From: Nitrospirota bacterium
GTDB taxonomy: Bacteria; Nitrospirota; Nitrospiria; Nitrospirales; Nitrospiraceae
DNA: 64,000 bases
NCBI GenBank assembly: GCA_030645475.1
Contig: JAUSMA010000015.1
Coordinates: forward strand, 124,001 to 188,000
Reading direction: 5' to 3'
Shown here: in pieces, positions 26,829 through 36,235 of the stretch
How positions within the stretch are numbered: position 1 is the stretch's first letter
How the letters are laid out: each line of letters begins with the position of its first letter
Notes under the pieces: generated by a model
The model's database searches: none
Told to the model about the DNA's origin: nothing
Seen by the model: only the letters and a program-made list of their open reading frames with translations
Position numbers and translations under genes: made by a program

Positions 26829-28682
26829 CTATGGATTGGGCGTATGGCTCTGTATCTTATCTGATACACGCCGCTTAGCCTGTTGGATACGTTCCTCATT
26901 GGCGGGGTCGCCCATCCCTAGGTCACGGAATCGGTCCATGAGCTTAGTATTGGAGGGATCAAGTTCCAGCGCATGGAGCCAAGCCTCGCGGGCCTCTGAG
27001 AGGTTCTGTTGCTTCGCGTAGATATCACCGAGATGCTCGTAGAGCACCGGATCGTTACCGGCGAGCGTAAGTGCACGTTTCATCTCGGTCAATGCCTCGG
27101 TCAACAAACCTGATTTAAATAGAGCCCAGGCGAGGCTATCGACATAGTACCCATTGCTCGGTTTCAGCGCGACGGCCTGCTTGGTCAGGGACAGTGCTTG
27201 CTCAATCTTGAGCCCCCGCTCTGCATAGCTATAGCCCAGATAGTTCAGCGCATCGGCATGATGCGGATCCAGCTTAATCGCAGCCTCCATGACGCGCACC
27301 ACGTCCTCAAAGCGATTGAGCTTGTCGTAGGCCGTGCCGAGATTAAAGTGCAAGTCAGCGCTCGCGGGATTCTGGCTGATGCCTTCTTCAAGAGCCCTGA
27401 CCGCATCGTCGAACTGGTCCTGCTGCAGATAGGTCAAGCCCAGCACAATGTGAGATTCTGGCTGCTTCGGATTGATCGTGATGGCCTTGGTCAAATGCGT
27501 AATGGCCTCAGGAAATTGCTTCAACCGATAGAACAACACGCCGAGATGCAGATGCCCCTCGAAATAAGAGGGCTCCAGTTGAACATTAAATGTATAGGTC
27601 TCGATGGCGCTCTTCGTGTCCTTAGACTCCTCGTAGAGAAACCCCAAATAGTCTCTGATTTTGAGCTCCGTCGGGCGTGCCTTGAGAATCTGGATCAACT
27701 GATCGATGGCCTTGGGATATTCCTTCTCTTCTCCATAGACTAGCGCCAGTCGAAGCTGAGCATCGAGGTCCGACGGATCTTCCGTCAGTAAATCGCTCAA
27801 CTCTTTCCTGGCGCCCTGAAAATCTTTTGCCGCCACATAGAGCCGCACCAGCTGGTGCCGGATATCCCGGTTTCGTGGATTCACCGTCTGGAGATATCTC
27901 CGCAACACCGAGACCGCTCGCTCCTGATCCTGGCGTGATTCATACATCGAAGCGAGAGAAAGGTAGGCCGGCTCAAACGAGGCATTGACTGTAATCGCCC
28001 GCTCTAGACTCGCCGCCGCCTCTTCCCCTTTTCCCTCATCCAGAAGTATGCGCCCCAGATGATAATGACCGACAGCCGATTCGGGAACCCGTGCCAGACC
28101 AGCTCGAACAGCCTGCTCCGCCTCGGGCTGCCGCTTCAGATTCAGGAGCAATAGGCCCTTTGTAAAATAGGGGTCACCGGATGTTGGGTCGGCTTCGATC
28201 GCCCGATCCAGCAAGGTCACCGCCCGCTCTCCCTGCCCCGCGCTGGCTAAGATGCCGGCCATCTGTGTGAGGAGTTGACCGTCTTGGCTTGCTCCCTCTG
28301 CAGCCCGATCCGCATAACGAACGGCATTGGGCACATCGCCCAACGAGAAGTAAAGACCGGCCAGCCTTGCATTGACAGACTGAGACGTGGGATCCGTCTT
28401 CAGGGCAGCCTGATATTCCTGAATGGCACGATCCATGTCTTGCGCAAGTTCGGCTTGGTATCCGAGCATAAAATGGAAGGAGGCCGCGGCATCGGGAGAA
28501 TGAGTCGAGGATGTTGCCTTGGGCACATTGGCAGAGGTGAGAGGTTCTTTCGGCGCGTGAGGCGCTGTGGCGCAGGCCAGGAACGCAAAGGGAACCAGCA
28601 CGCCCGCCACTCCTCTGAGTAGTGAACTACCTCGGCTACTCGCCGTTCGGCTCAGGATGAAGTCTGTTATGAAAATATGCAC
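26829..28682 (-). CDS. TPR-repeat lipoprotein
   Basis: A 617-residue protein starting at a GTG (28682) preceded by AAGGGGATC. The N-terminus carries a lipoprotein signal ending LVPFAFLACA, with Cys36 as the lipidation residue. The rest is about a dozen tetratricopeptide repeats (A-x-Y-H-L-G, A-D-A-L-N-Y-L-G-Y type), with no enzymatic domain. Such proteins act as periplasmic scaffolds, for example in pilus, secretion or polysaccharide export. Its place next to pilA and the TPR-ABC operon suggests an envelope role, but no partner is certain. Confidence 0.85.
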   Translation of the reverse strand: MHIFITDFILSRTASSRGSSLLRGVAGVLVPFAFLACATAPHAPKEPLTSANVPKATSSTHSPDAAASFHFMLGYQAELAQDMDRAIQEYQAALKTDPTSQSVNARLAGLYFSLGDVPNAVRYADRAAEGASQDGQLLTQMAGILASAGQGERAVTLLDRAIEADPTSGDPYFTKGLLLLNLKRQPEAEQAVRAGLARVPESAVGHYHLGRILLDEGKGEEAAASLERAITVNASFEPAYLSLASMYESRQDQERAVSVLRRYLQTVNPRNRDIRHQLVRLYVAAKDFQGARKELSDLLTEDPSDLDAQLRLALVYGEEKEYPKAIDQLIQILKARPTELKIRDYLGFLYEESKDTKSAIETYTFNVQLEPSYFEGHLHLGVLFYRLKQFPEAITHLTKAITINPKQPESHIVLGLTYLQQDQFDDAVRALEEGISQNPASADLHFNLGTAYDKLNRFEDVVRVMEAAIKLDPHHADALNYLGYSYAERGLKIEQALSLTKQAVALKPSNGYYVDSLAWALFKSGLLTEALTEMKRALTLAGNDPVLYEHLGDIYAKQQNLSEAREAWLHALELDPSNTKLMDRFRDLGMGDPANEERIQQAKRRVSDKIQSHTPNP

Positions 28683-28818
28683 GATCCCCTTGCTGGACGT
28701 CGCGTAACGACTCAGGTGTTCAGTCTAAAGACCGACGGCTAAAAGTCTTCAGCCTATCTACCTGCAGCCTCTCTGCCTGCATAGGTCAGAAAGATTATAC
28801 GAGTGGGATGGGACCGGG

Positions 28819-30174
28819 TCAAACGACTTCGCGATTGTCGAGGCTTTCGAACTTAGCAAAACGATCGTGGAAGAAAAGTTCTTTTTTCCCAATCGGACCG
28901 TTCCGATGTTTACTGATGAGAATATCGGCAATGCCCTTCCGTTCGGAGTTCTGGTCATAGACCTCCTCACGGTAAATGAACATCACGACGTCGGCATCCT
29001 GTTCGATCGCGCCGCTCTCGCGGAGGTCGGCCAGCATCGGGACAGGCGGCTTTCTGGCTTCCACTGCGCGGCTGAGCTGCGACAGCGCCACAACTGGGAC
29101 GTTGAGCTCCTTGGCCAAGGCTTTCAGCGAGCGAGAGATGTCGGAAATTTCCTGCTGGCGGGACTCGGAATCGCTCCGCCCCTGCATCAGCTGGAGGTAG
29201 TCGACGATTAAGAGATCCAGCCCCCGTTCAGCCTTGAGCCGACGCGCCTTACCCCGCATCTGCTGCACGGTAATACCACCGGTATCGTCGATGTAGATCT
29301 GCGCTTGTTCCAGTCGGCCTGCCGCCTCTGCAAGACGCCACCAATCCTCTTTCTGAAGCTTGCCGGTTCTGAGTCCATGGGAATCGACCCGCGCCTCTGA
29401 ACTCAACATGCGCAACACGATCTGCGGCTTTGACATTTCAAGGCTAAAAATTCCCACCACCGCGTTCGCATGAATGGCGGCATGGACAGCCATCCCCAAC
29501 GCCAGACTCGTTTTCCCCATGCTAGGCCGCCCCGCGATCACCACGAGGTCTGATGGTTGGAGGCCGGCGGTAATGTCGTCAAGATCGTAAAATCCGGTAG
29601 GAACGCCCGTGACATGTTCTTTTCTCTTCGACAACTTGTCGACGAGATCGAGACTTTCCTTAATAATGGAATTAATGGGGGTGAACGACCGATCCAGTTT
29701 CCCCTGGACAATGCCGAATACCGACCGCTCCGCGAAGTCGAGCAAGTCGTCGATTGATGAGCTGCCTTCGTAACCGCGCGTGAGGACCTCCGTCGAGGTA
29801 TTGATCAGCTCTCGCAGCAACGCCTTGTCGCGAACAATCTTGCAGTGGTACCGAATATTGGCGGAGCTGGCCACGCTCTGCACGAGCTCCGCTAAATACG
29901 CCGCGCCCCCGACGGCCTCAATTTCGCCCAGCGCTTTCAACCGTTCCGTCAACGTAATCTGATCGATGACTTCGCCAATGTCCGACAATTCCAACATCGC
30001 ACGGTAAATCTTCCGATGCGACGTCCGGTAGAAATTCTCTTCGACCAGCAACTCCATTGCCTTGGCCATCGCACTATTGTCGAGAAGAATTGCGCCGAGG
30101 ACCGATTGCTCGGCCTCCACATTCTGAGGGGGAAGTTTGGGCTGTGAGAGATCGACGGCTGACATGGATTTCAT
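28819..30174 (-). CDS. dnaB: Replicative DNA helicase DnaB
   Basis: A 451-residue hexameric helicase. The N-terminal domain (PPQNVEAEQSVLGAILLD) binds primase. The RecA-like domain has Walker A AGRPSMGKTSLAL near residue 212, Walker B DLLIVDYLQLM and the arginine-finger region SKHRNGPIG. Full length, with no intein. The start ATG 30174 overlaps the hisZ stop as ATGA, so hisZ and dnaB are translated as a coupled pair. Confidence 0.97.
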   Translation of the reverse strand: MKSMSAVDLSQPKLPPQNVEAEQSVLGAILLDNSAMAKAMELLVEENFYRTSHRKIYRAMLELSDIGEVIDQITLTERLKALGEIEAVGGAAYLAELVQSVASSANIRYHCKIVRDKALLRELINTSTEVLTRGYEGSSSIDDLLDFAERSVFGIVQGKLDRSFTPINSIIKESLDLVDKLSKRKEHVTGVPTGFYDLDDITAGLQPSDLVVIAGRPSMGKTSLALGMAVHAAIHANAVVGIFSLEMSKPQIVLRMLSSEARVDSHGLRTGKLQKEDWWRLAEAAGRLEQAQIYIDDTGGITVQQMRGKARRLKAERGLDLLIVDYLQLMQGRSDSESRQQEISDISRSLKALAKELNVPVVALSQLSRAVEARKPPVPMLADLRESGAIEQDADVVMFIYREEVYDQNSERKGIADILISKHRNGPIGKKELFFHDRFAKFESLDNREVV

Positions 30175-31577
30175 GATCGTTTCTTGGGCTGCCGCAACGC
30201 GCGACGAGCCTCGGCCACTAGATCATCAAGCCCCATTTTCTGCGACTGACGGCTGCGATTGCCGGTTCGGCCGCCAGGCAGGTGAGCCGCCAGGGACTCG
30301 ACCACCAGCACATCATCACGATCTACGCCTGGGGCACCCACAATGACTACAGACGAAGCGTGCTGGGCCAGCCCCGCCGTCGCTGCGGCAGTCACGAGCG
30401 CCGCGTCGCTCCCCTTGATCGTCTGCTGGACCACTCGGGCGCCTGTCTGACGCAACTGTGCGGCCACCTCCATCAAACGTGAAGTGGCCTTAGGTGGCGC
30501 AGCGACAAGATACTCGACTCGCGATGATCCTGCGCCCTCCTCAGGAAATGCCACGGTACGAAAGAGCCGATCGACGTCCAAGCCAAAACCGGTTGAGGGC
30601 AATGGCCGGCCAAATCGACCCATCAAATGGTCATATCGTCCGCCGCCGCCTAACTCCGCCCCCATCCCTTCGGCAAACACGTCAAAGACGACACCATCAT
30701 AATAGTCGAAGCCTCTGAACTCCCCGAGATCCAGGAGGAGTGAATCCCGGTGGCCCGCTGCACAGAGCAACTGATACACCTGCGTAAGCCGTGCGAGTGG
30801 AGCGGCCAGTGCCGGATCACCAGCCGCGAGAACCCGTCCCCGTGCCAAGACCTCCTCTTGGCCATACAGCTCAGGCGCTTCCCGAATAGCACGCGCCGCC
30901 GTTTTAGAGATGCGTTCACTCGCCAGGACCTCTTCGAGTCTCGGCAAATCCTTTCGCGCAGCCGCTTGCTCAGCTAGCTTCTGCCCCTGCAGCGACAGTC
31001 CGGATCTCGAGAGAAGCCCCTTAATAAATCCGACATGCCCTAGAGATACTTTGAAAGACTGCAGGCCGATCGTGTGGAGACATTCGATCATCAAACCAAT
31101 CACTTCACTGTCGCTCGTGGCATCGTCCAGGCCGATGAGTTCGGCTCCGACTTGAAAAATTTCGCGCCCTCGCCCGGCATGCTCCGTTTCATACCGAAAT
31201 ACCGAGGTCCGGTACGACAGCCGCAACGGCAACGTCGCGCCCGTGAGCCCCATCGCAACCGTCCTGGCGATCTGCGCCGTAGCATCCGGACGGAGGAGGA
31301 GCGTCCGCCCTGTCGTGCGATCGACGAATTGGTAACAGTGATCGATCAGTTCCGGTTCAAGCCCCGGAGCCAACACATCGAGATACTCGAATGTGGGAAG
31401 AATGATCTCGTCATAGCCCCAACGATTAATATGCGCGAGCAGCTGTTCTTCTAGGCGGCGAACCTGCTTCGCCGCATGAGGAAGTATCGTCGCCATGCCC
31501 ACGGGCACGAGCGAACGCTCGCGGGACGACGAGACCTGTCCCGAAGAGGGGCGCGGCTTCGGTGGAACGGAGACCAT
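30171..31577 (-). CDS. hisZ: ATP phosphoribosyltransferase regulatory subunit
   Basis: A 468-residue class II aminoacyl-tRNA-synthetase-like protein. It has the histidyl-tRNA synthetase core (LRPDATAQIARTVA, YRTSVFRYE, GGGGRYDHLMGRFG) but diverges from HisS in the motifs that bind histidine and tRNA, as HisZ does. HisZ activates the short form of HisG in the first step of histidine synthesis. It is longer than most HisZ because residues ~350-440 resemble the HisS anticodon-binding domain. HisG is not nearby. It overlaps dnaB and lies 27 bases downstream of serA. Confidence 0.83.
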   Translation of the reverse strand: MVSVPPKPRPSSGQVSSSRERSLVPVGMATILPHAAKQVRRLEEQLLAHINRWGYDEIILPTFEYLDVLAPGLEPELIDHCYQFVDRTTGRTLLLRPDATAQIARTVAMGLTGATLPLRLSYRTSVFRYETEHAGRGREIFQVGAELIGLDDATSDSEVIGLMIECLHTIGLQSFKVSLGHVGFIKGLLSRSGLSLQGQKLAEQAAARKDLPRLEEVLASERISKTAARAIREAPELYGQEEVLARGRVLAAGDPALAAPLARLTQVYQLLCAAGHRDSLLLDLGEFRGFDYYDGVVFDVFAEGMGAELGGGGRYDHLMGRFGRPLPSTGFGLDVDRLFRTVAFPEEGAGSSRVEYLVAAPPKATSRLMEVAAQLRQTGARVVQQTIKGSDAALVTAAATAGLAQHASSVVIVGAPGVDRDDVLVVESLAAHLPGGRTGNRSRQSQKMGLDDLVAEARRALRQPKKRS

Positions 31578-31604
31578 AGCTGACCTGGTGGGTGGCGCGC
31601 GGGG

Positions 31605-33194
31605 TTAGGACAGAGCCGCGACTTTGACTGAAAGAATGTCCTTGCTGGATTTGATCGTCTCAAGCACCGTGTTCGGAAAAACCGCATCGGATCCAATGAT
31701 GAGCAGCGCGGTACCGCCCCGCTTCTCCAGTGCACATTGCATGCGGACAATATTGATCTGGTTGTCGCCAAGGACCTTGCCCACCATCCCGATCACTCCT
31801 GGGCGGTCGACGTTGAGGATCAACAGCATATGTCCTTCCGGCACGACCTCGACATTGAACTGATCGATCTCGACCACGCGCGGATCTTTCTTGTGATAGA
31901 GCGTGCCGGCAACCTGATACGATTTCTTCCCGGCTTCCACTCGCACACGAATCAGGCTGGTGAAGTCTCCCGCATCGGAGCTCTTCACTTCCTTCACTTC
32001 GATCCCGCGCTCCTTCGCCACGATCGGCGCATTCACATAGTTCACGGGCGCTTCCATCATCGGACTCAGCAACCCCTTCAACACGGCGATCGTAAGTGGG
32101 GCGACAGACAGACTTGCCACCTCCCCGCTGTATTCGACGGTCACACGTTCAAGGCCGCCTTCGCATAACTGGGTCTGCAACTTCCCTAGCTGTTCGGCTA
32201 ATGACAGGTAGGGCTGAAGCCGCGGGAGCAACTCGGGAGAGACAGACGGGATATTGACCGCCCCACGGGCAATGCCTTTGGTGAAATAATCGACGACTTG
32301 TTCCGCGATGCCGACGGCCACATTCTCTTGCGCCTCGGCCGTCTGGGCTCCGATATGCGGCGTACAAATAAAGTTATCCAGCGTCAACAACGGATTGTCC
32401 GCCTTCACCGGCTCTTCTTCAAATACGTCGAACGCAGCGGCCGCCACGCGCTTAACCTTCAACGCATCAAACAGATCACCCTCATGGATAATCCCGCCGC
32501 GGGCGCAATTCACAATCATCACCCCCGGCTTCATCGTCGAGATCGATTGCGCATTGATGAGCCCTTTGGTCTCAGGGGTCAACGGCGTATGCACAGAAAT
32601 AATATCGGCACGTTTGAAGAGCTCATCCAGCGGCATCATGGTGACGCCCATCTTCTGCGCGCGCTCTTCGGCCAAGTAGGGATCGTAGGCGATGACGCTC
32701 ATGCCGATCCCCTGAGCCAGCTTTGTGAGATGGCTGCCGATTTGCCCAACGCCGACGATGCCGAGCACCTTGTTATAGAGTTCGACGCCCATAAACTTAT
32801 CTTTTTCCCACTTACCGGCCTTCACGGACGCGGTGGCTTGGGGAATACGACGGCTCATCGCCCAGATCATCGACATCGTATGTTCGGCAGTCGTGACGGT
32901 ATTGCCGCCTGGCGTGTTCATCACCACGATCCCGCGACGCGTTGCGGCCGGCGTATCGACATTGTCCAGCCCCGACCCGGCACGCCCGACAATCTTCAAC
33001 TTCTCGGCTGCCGCAATCAGTTCTGCCGTCACTTTGGTCCCGGACCGCACGATCAAGCCATCGGCGTCCTTGATCTCCTTGAATAGCTCTTCTTTCGCCA
33101 TCTTGGATTTCACGACTACCGTGAATCCAGCCTTTTCAAGAAGCTCCACGCCCTGCTGTGACAAACTATCGCTGATGAGGATTTTCATGCCCAT
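31605..33194 (-). CDS. serA: D-3-phosphoglycerate dehydrogenase
   Basis: A 529-residue long-form SerA. The NAD domain has GIVGVGQIGSHL, and the catalytic Arg and His lie in NCARGGIIHE and CTPHIGAQT. The ASB intervening domain covers roughly residues 320-450, and the C-terminal ACT domain opens at LLILNVDRPGVIG and may sense serine. It oxidises 3-phosphoglycerate to phosphohydroxypyruvate, the first step of serine synthesis. Two ATGs, at 33194 and 33188, are equally possible. The aminotransferase gene for the likely next step is 37 bases upstream. Confidence 0.96.
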   Translation of the reverse strand: MGMKILISDSLSQQGVELLEKAGFTVVVKSKMAKEELFKEIKDADGLIVRSGTKVTAELIAAAEKLKIVGRAGSGLDNVDTPAATRRGIVVMNTPGGNTVTTAEHTMSMIWAMSRRIPQATASVKAGKWEKDKFMGVELYNKVLGIVGVGQIGSHLTKLAQGIGMSVIAYDPYLAEERAQKMGVTMMPLDELFKRADIISVHTPLTPETKGLINAQSISTMKPGVMIVNCARGGIIHEGDLFDALKVKRVAAAAFDVFEEEPVKADNPLLTLDNFICTPHIGAQTAEAQENVAVGIAEQVVDYFTKGIARGAVNIPSVSPELLPRLQPYLSLAEQLGKLQTQLCEGGLERVTVEYSGEVASLSVAPLTIAVLKGLLSPMMEAPVNYVNAPIVAKERGIEVKEVKSSDAGDFTSLIRVRVEAGKKSYQVAGTLYHKKDPRVVEIDQFNVEVVPEGHMLLILNVDRPGVIGMVGKVLGDNQINIVRMQCALEKRGGTALLIIGSDAVFPNTVLETIKSSKDILSVKVAALS

Positions 33195-33231
33195 TGTGCC
33201 TGCCCTATGTATAAGTTTCGAGGCGTACCCG

Positions 33232-34371
33232 CTACGCCATCAAAATTTCTTGTGCCTTCGCCACGCCGCTTCCAAGTTTCACGGGATGACCCAGCCCTTT
33301 AAGCACCATTTCAACAGCTGCCACCGCCATGATGACATCGAAACGGTCCATGTAGCCCATGTGGGAGAGCCGGAAGATCTTTCCCTTCAAATGGTCTTGC
33401 CCGCCGGCTGCTGTAATGCCGTATTGCACACGCAGGTTCTTGTAGATCGCCTGTCCGTCCACGCCCTCCGGCGCTAAAACAGCAGTGAGGGCATCGCTGG
33501 GCGACTCTTTGGGAAACAACGCCAGCCCGGCACCCTGTAACCCTTCGCGCATGGCCTTCGCGAGCATGGCTTGACGTCCGAACACGCCCTCGAGCCCTTC
33601 CGCGCGCATCATTTTCAAGACTTCCTGCAACCCGACGATGAGGGACACAGCCGGGGTATAGGCTGTCTGATTCTTCTGCTGATTCTCATGCTCTTTCTTG
33701 AAATTGAAGTAGAACGCGGTATTCTTCGCTTTCTCCGCCAATTGCCAGGCTTTATCGCTCACGCTCACGAATGCCAGGCCCGGAGGGAGCATCAGCGCCT
33801 TCTGTGACCCTGTGATCACGACATCGATCCCCCACTCATCGGTCTTGATGTCGAACACGCCGAGGGCCGTAATGGCGTCCACTACAAGAATAGTTTCGCT
33901 ATAGGGCTTCACGATTTCCGCAAGCGCCTTGATATCGTGGGCCACGCCGGTCGAGGTTTCACTCGCCTGCACATAGACCGCCTTAATTGAAGGGTCCTTC
34001 TTCAAAGCATCAGCCACCACTTGGGGATCGACGGCCCGTCCCCACTCCACCTTGATCTCGATGACCTCTGCGCCGAACGTCTTGCAGAGCTTCGTCCACC
34101 GTTCCCCAAACTTCCCGCCATTAATGGTAAGCGCTTTGTCGCCGGGAGAGAGGAAGTTCGAGACCGAACCTTCCATGCCTCCGGTTCCGGATGCCGCCAG
34201 CATGAGCACGTTATTTTTCGTTTGGAACAGCCACTTCAGCCCATCCCGGACTTCCGCAAACACCTTATCGAACTCGGGAGCACGGTGGTGGAACATGGGT
34301 CGCGCCATGGCCAACAACACTTCAGGGGGCACAGGCGTGGGACCGGGGGCTAGCAAATACCGCTTCAGCAT
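33232..34371 (-). CDS. Class V aminotransferase, probable phosphoserine/serine-glyoxylate type
   Basis: A 379-residue fold-type I PLP enzyme starting MLKRYLLAPGPTPVPPEV, typical of the serine-pyruvate/alanine-glyoxylate group. The PLP lysine is in ITGSQKALMLPPGLA near residue 190 and the pyridine-binding Asp in VVDAITALG. ATG 34371 has a strong GAGGAGG, which excludes the upstream start at 34473. Because serA follows directly in the same operon, it probably converts phosphohydroxypyruvate to phosphoserine, as some class V enzymes outside the SerC family do. Photorespiratory-type serine-glyoxylate activity is the alternative. Confidence 0.88.
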   Translation of the reverse strand: MLKRYLLAPGPTPVPPEVLLAMARPMFHHRAPEFDKVFAEVRDGLKWLFQTKNNVLMLAASGTGGMEGSVSNFLSPGDKALTINGGKFGERWTKLCKTFGAEVIEIKVEWGRAVDPQVVADALKKDPSIKAVYVQASETSTGVAHDIKALAEIVKPYSETILVVDAITALGVFDIKTDEWGIDVVITGSQKALMLPPGLAFVSVSDKAWQLAEKAKNTAFYFNFKKEHENQQKNQTAYTPAVSLIVGLQEVLKMMRAEGLEGVFGRQAMLAKAMREGLQGAGLALFPKESPSDALTAVLAPEGVDGQAIYKNLRVQYGITAAGGQDHLKGKIFRLSHMGYMDRFDVIMAVAAVEMVLKGLGHPVKLGSGVAKAQEILMA

Positions 34372-34422
34372 CGACGGATCCTCCTCGGATAAAACGTGAA
34401 AAATCCTACGCGGGAAGGGGGG

Positions 34423-34452
34423 ACGATACCATTGCCTCCCAAAAGCTGTCAA
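34423..34452 (-). promoter_or_regulatory. Candidate promoter of the aminotransferase-serA operon
   Basis: On the minus strand a perfect TTGACA (34452-34447) is followed after 18 bases by TATCGT (34428-34423). The predicted start of transcription lies about 45 bases before the aminotransferase ATG. The surrounding 34372-34676 region otherwise holds no gene, only this promoter and the divergent one at 34598. Confidence 0.5.
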
Positions 34453-34597
34453 GGCAAGGAACCGCGTGGGCACGCGTGTTTTCAGACTGTTCCATCCTCC
34501 AGTTCCCGGCGTGATATCCGCTCATGATTTCCTGCAAACGTGAACGAGCCTGACCGCCATATGCCCACGAGCAGAATGCCAATCCTCTTGCAATTCC

Positions 34598-34626
34598 TTG
34601 ACAAGCGCGAGGTCGCTCGGTAGTCT
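34598..34626 (+). promoter_or_regulatory. Candidate promoter of the mltD-like gene
   Basis: TTGACA at 34598-34603 and TAGTCT at 34621-34626 are spaced by 17 bases, about 50 bases before the ATG at 34677. The -35 box is perfect and the -10 box weak. Confidence 0.42.
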
Positions 34627-34676
34627 ACCCTCACAGAATATGTTGAACCTCAGACACCATACTGAATAGTCAACGC

Positions 34677-36041
34677 ATGTCCACGACGCCACTCAGACCA
34701 AGACATGCCGCCTTCCCGATCGCACTCTTCCTGGGAATGTGGCTCAGCCTCTCTCTGCCGATGGAAGGGCACAGCGCCACGTATCCCGAGCCCGTCTTAG
34801 CTGATCCGTCCACAGTCCTGGACGAGAACGCACCGGCAGCAGACGACCCGGACGACAATCTGGTCCCGCTCGATACGGTAGGCCCGGCAACGGAAGGCAC
34901 CAATTCTCCCTCTGTACGAACGAGCAGCGTTCCCCGGGCTGAAGACCTCTTGCAGCTGAACCCAGCGGGAAACTCTCCAGCAACCGCACGCTTTTCAGAT
35001 GCCTTGAATCCTCCGGCTGAACTGGCCCCGACTCAAGACGCCCCTCGAAGCGCGACAGCGGAATATGCCGCCTACGATATGCCGATCGTCATGGACTCCT
35101 CGGTGCAGGCCCACATTCGCTACTTTAATACCGGCATCCACGATCGCTTCGAGCAATGGCTCCTCCGGCTCAGCCGCTATCGACCGCTCGTCGATAAAAT
35201 CTTCTCGGAGTTTCATCTCCCCAGCGACCTGGTCTACCTTTCACTGGTGGAGAGCGGATTCAACCCCTACGCCTACTCCAGAGCCAAAGCCACAGGCCCC
35301 TGGCAGTTCATGCAGGGCACGGCCAAGGCCTATGGGCTCCGCGTCGATAACTATGTGGACGAACGGCGAGATCCCATCAAGTCAACGGTCGCTGCGGCAC
35401 GTTACCTCCGCGATCTCTACGACCTCTTTGGCGCCTGGCCGCTCGCAATGGCCGCCTACAATGCCGGAGAAGGCAAGGTGATGCGAGCCCTCCACAAAGC
35501 CCAGGTCGAAAGTTTTTCCGAGATTTCCAAGACACGATTGATTCGACGAGAAACGAAAGAGTACGTGCCAAGATTTATGGCCGCAACGATCATCGCCAGG
35601 AACCCCGATCGATACGGCTTTTCTCAGGAGTCCGCTGCCCCCCATGAGTTTGACGAGGCCATCATCACTCGAACCGTCCATTTCCGTGCCATCGCCAATG
35701 TAACCGGCATTCCTTATGAGGAGCTCCGGCTCCTCAATCCTGAGCTGCGCCGAGACGCCACACCTCCTGGCGACGAGACCTACCACCTCAAAGTACCGGT
35801 GGGAATGAAAGCGAAGGTGGAGCAGCTCCTTGATCGCATCCCATCCTATAAGTTCCCGCAGCTCCCGGAGAAGGCTCATCTTGCGGCAGCCGGGCCCTCT
35901 CGCTGGTATAAAGTCCGCGTGGGAGACACGCTGGGAAAAGTATCGAAACGGTTTCGCATCCCCATCAAGACGCTCAAGACGAAGAATAATCTCTCCAGCC
36001 CGACCATTCGACCAGGCGACTTTCTCGTCATCAGCCGCTAG
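34677..36041 (+). CDS. mltD: Membrane-bound lytic murein transglycosylase D-like
   Basis: A 454-residue exported enzyme with a signal segment (FPIALFLGMWLSLSLPM). The SLT domain (residues ~160-290) has the catalytic Glu in LSLVESGFNPYAYS and the family motifs ATGPWQFM and MAAYNAGEGKV. A single clear LysM domain sits at the C-terminus (YKVRVGDTLGKVSKRF, IRPGDFLVISR), with a weaker LysM-like stretch before it. It cleaves peptidoglycan glycan strands to 1,6-anhydro ends. Residues ~35-130 are an acidic, Pro-rich linker of low complexity. Confidence 0.92.
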   Translation: MSTTPLRPRHAAFPIALFLGMWLSLSLPMEGHSATYPEPVLADPSTVLDENAPAADDPDDNLVPLDTVGPATEGTNSPSVRTSSVPRAEDLLQLNPAGNSPATARFSDALNPPAELAPTQDAPRSATAEYAAYDMPIVMDSSVQAHIRYFNTGIHDRFEQWLLRLSRYRPLVDKIFSEFHLPSDLVYLSLVESGFNPYAYSRAKATGPWQFMQGTAKAYGLRVDNYVDERRDPIKSTVAAARYLRDLYDLFGAWPLAMAAYNAGEGKVMRALHKAQVESFSEISKTRLIRRETKEYVPRFMAATIIARNPDRYGFSQESAAPHEFDEAIITRTVHFRAIANVTGIPYEELRLLNPELRRDATPPGDETYHLKVPVGMKAKVEQLLDRIPSYKFPQLPEKAHLAAAGPSRWYKVRVGDTLGKVSKRFRIPIKTLKTKNNLSSPTIRPGDFLVISR

Positions 36042-36235
36042 ATTCGGTCTTCCCTACTCCCCGTTCACAGGGCAGAGCAAACCACCAAGCCAAGGCAGCG
36101 AACAGCCTACCGGCTTAATAGATTGCGAAAAACGATGTGGGGTTAGCCCGCGAGAGCTTCGATAGTCGCAGCTGTGGCACGGGAACAGGCTCAGGATAGG
36201 TTGCAGGGATCAACGTGGAACGCTGCCGACGAGGA

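Noticed and set aside
26621-26899. A 92-codon minus-strand frame between pilA and the TPR lipoprotein gene
   Set aside because: It overlaps the end of the TPR gene, has no ribosome binding site and no recognisable pattern.
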